In this document: positions 4,999 through 5,657 of the stretch, in pieces | Position numbering within the stretch: position 1 is the stretch's first letter | How the letters are laid out: each line of letters begins with the position of its first letter | Assembly (NCBI GenBank): GCA_964618105.1 | Contig: CAZUAJ010000041.1 | Coordinates: forward strand, 1-5,657 | Length of the DNA stretch: 5,657 bases | From: CAG-273 sp964618105 | Lineage (GTDB): Bacteria > Bacillota > Clostridia > TANB77 > CAG-508 | Direction: 5' to 3' | Position numbers and translations under genes: made by a program | The notes under the pieces: generated by a model | Database searches by the model: none | Seen by the model: only the letters and a program-made list of their open reading frames with translations | Told to the model about the DNA's origin: nothing

Positions 4999-5657
4999 TT
5001 ATCCGTTAATTTGTTTTGCAACTTCTTCTGCAAAGTTTTCTTCTCTTTTTTGTAAACCTTCACCTTTTTCAAATCTAGCAAATTTAACAATTTTTGCTCC
5101 ATTAGATTCTACTAATTTTCCTACTTTTTGGTCTGGATCTTTTACAAAGCTTTGTTCTACTAAACAAATTTCACCATAGAATTTTCCAATTCTTCCTTGT
5201 ACTATTTTTTCAGCAACAGCTTCAGGTTTTCCTTCATTAACAGCTTGTGCTTTTAAAATTTCCATTTCATGTTCTACTCTTTCAGCTGGAACACTTTCTC
5301 TGTCTAAGTATTCTGGTCTAGCAGCAGCTATTTGCATACAAATATCTTTTGCTAATACACTATCTCCACCTTCAAGTTCAACTAAAACACCAATTTTTCC
5401 ATCTCCATGAATATAGCTTTCTACTAATCCATTTGATTCAAATCTTTCAAATCTACGAATTGACATATTTTCACCAATTGTAGCTATTTTATTTGTTAAT
5501 ACTTCTTTAACTGTTTTGTCTGTTTCTACAATTGAATGTTGCTCTAATAATTCTTCAACTGAAGCTGGATTTTTTTCAGCAACTTGTTTTGCAACATCTG
5601 CTACAAATGTTCTAAATTCTTCATTTTTAGCAACAAAGTCTGTTTCTGAATTTACTT
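4999..5657 (-). CDS. tsf: translation elongation factor Ts, 5' end beyond the window
   Basis: EF-Ts is the nucleotide exchange factor that releases GDP from EF-Tu during translation. About 218 residues are visible; the frame stays open to the right edge, so roughly the first 80 residues (the N-terminal UBA-like domain and the start of the core) are missing. The visible part begins VNSETDFVAKNEEF, which includes the TDFVAKN signature that contacts EF-Tu. It continues through the core dimerisation region with NMSIRRFERF, LVESYIHGDGKIGVLVEL, MQIAAARPEYL, and the helical ILKAQAVNEGKPEAVAEKIVQGRIGKFY. The C-terminal EEVAKQ segment ends in a TAA directly followed by a terminator. The internal ATG at 5466 (the M of NMSIRRF) is not the start, because the canonical EF-Ts sequence continues upstream of it. 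The gene normally follows rpsB (S2), expected to the right of the window. The terminator shows that tsf is the last gene of its operon here. Confidence 0.97.
   Translation of the reverse strand, partial: VNSETDFVAKNEEFRTFVADVAKQVAEKNPASVEELLEQHSIVETDKTVKEVLTNKIATIGENMSIRRFERFESNGLVESYIHGDGKIGVLVELEGGDSVLAKDICMQIAAARPEYLDRESVPAERVEHEMEILKAQAVNEGKPEAVAEKIVQGRIGKFYGEICLVEQSFVKDPDQKVGKLVESNGAKIVKFARFEKGEGLQKREENFAEEVAKQING

Noticed and set aside
4999..5466. A separate 155-residue protein starting at the ATG at 5466
   Set aside because: The frame continues upstream to the window edge with unmistakable EF-Ts sequence, including the TDFVAKN signature, so 5466 is an internal methionine.

Overview
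This is an AT-rich window whose genes all lie on the minus strand. The low G+C, the AAGGAG-type ribosome binding sites, a TTG start and the protein families suggest a low-GC Gram-positive bacterium of the class Clostridia, possibly an uncultured gut lineage. The taxonomy is inference from composition and protein style only.

Read in the direction of transcription (right to left), the layout is as follows. The window opens inside tsf (elongation factor Ts), whose 5' end lies beyond the right edge. tsf ends in a strong intrinsic terminator that starts directly after its stop codon. A clean extended -10 sigma-A promoter (TTGTGA, 17 bp, TGA-TATAAT) then starts a new unit. Its first gene is a 560-residue polytopic membrane protein with the architecture of a GT-C-type glycosyltransferase. 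Thirteen bases after its stop comes an RluD/YlyB-type 23S rRNA pseudouridine synthase, which appears to start at TTG (3157) rather than at the upstream ATGs. After about 220 bp comes a second pseudouridine synthase of the RluB/RsuA family. The left end holds an orphan winged-helix protein resembling the replication-relaxation family of mobile elements, and then the first codons of another gene that runs off the left edge through a CT/AG dinucleotide tract.

The least explained part is the gap between the two pseudouridine synthase genes. It contains a 158-bp element (2096-2253) with 27-base inverted-repeat ends, one position being G.U in plus-strand RNA. The ends enclose a less AT-rich core that folds into two adjacent hairpins. 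A perfect TATAAT lies the right distance upstream on the plus strand, and a weak terminator-like hairpin with a T-run follows it. This could be an undescribed structured RNA, a MITE-like mobile repeat, or a cis-acting leader for rluB. A second structured stretch (1133-1212) fills the 5' leader of the winged-helix gene with three consecutive hairpins.

Functionally, the right two thirds is translation and ribosome housekeeping (EF-Ts and two rRNA pseudouridine synthases) with one envelope-glycosylation candidate inserted in the operon. The left fifth has more of an accessory or mobile-element character.
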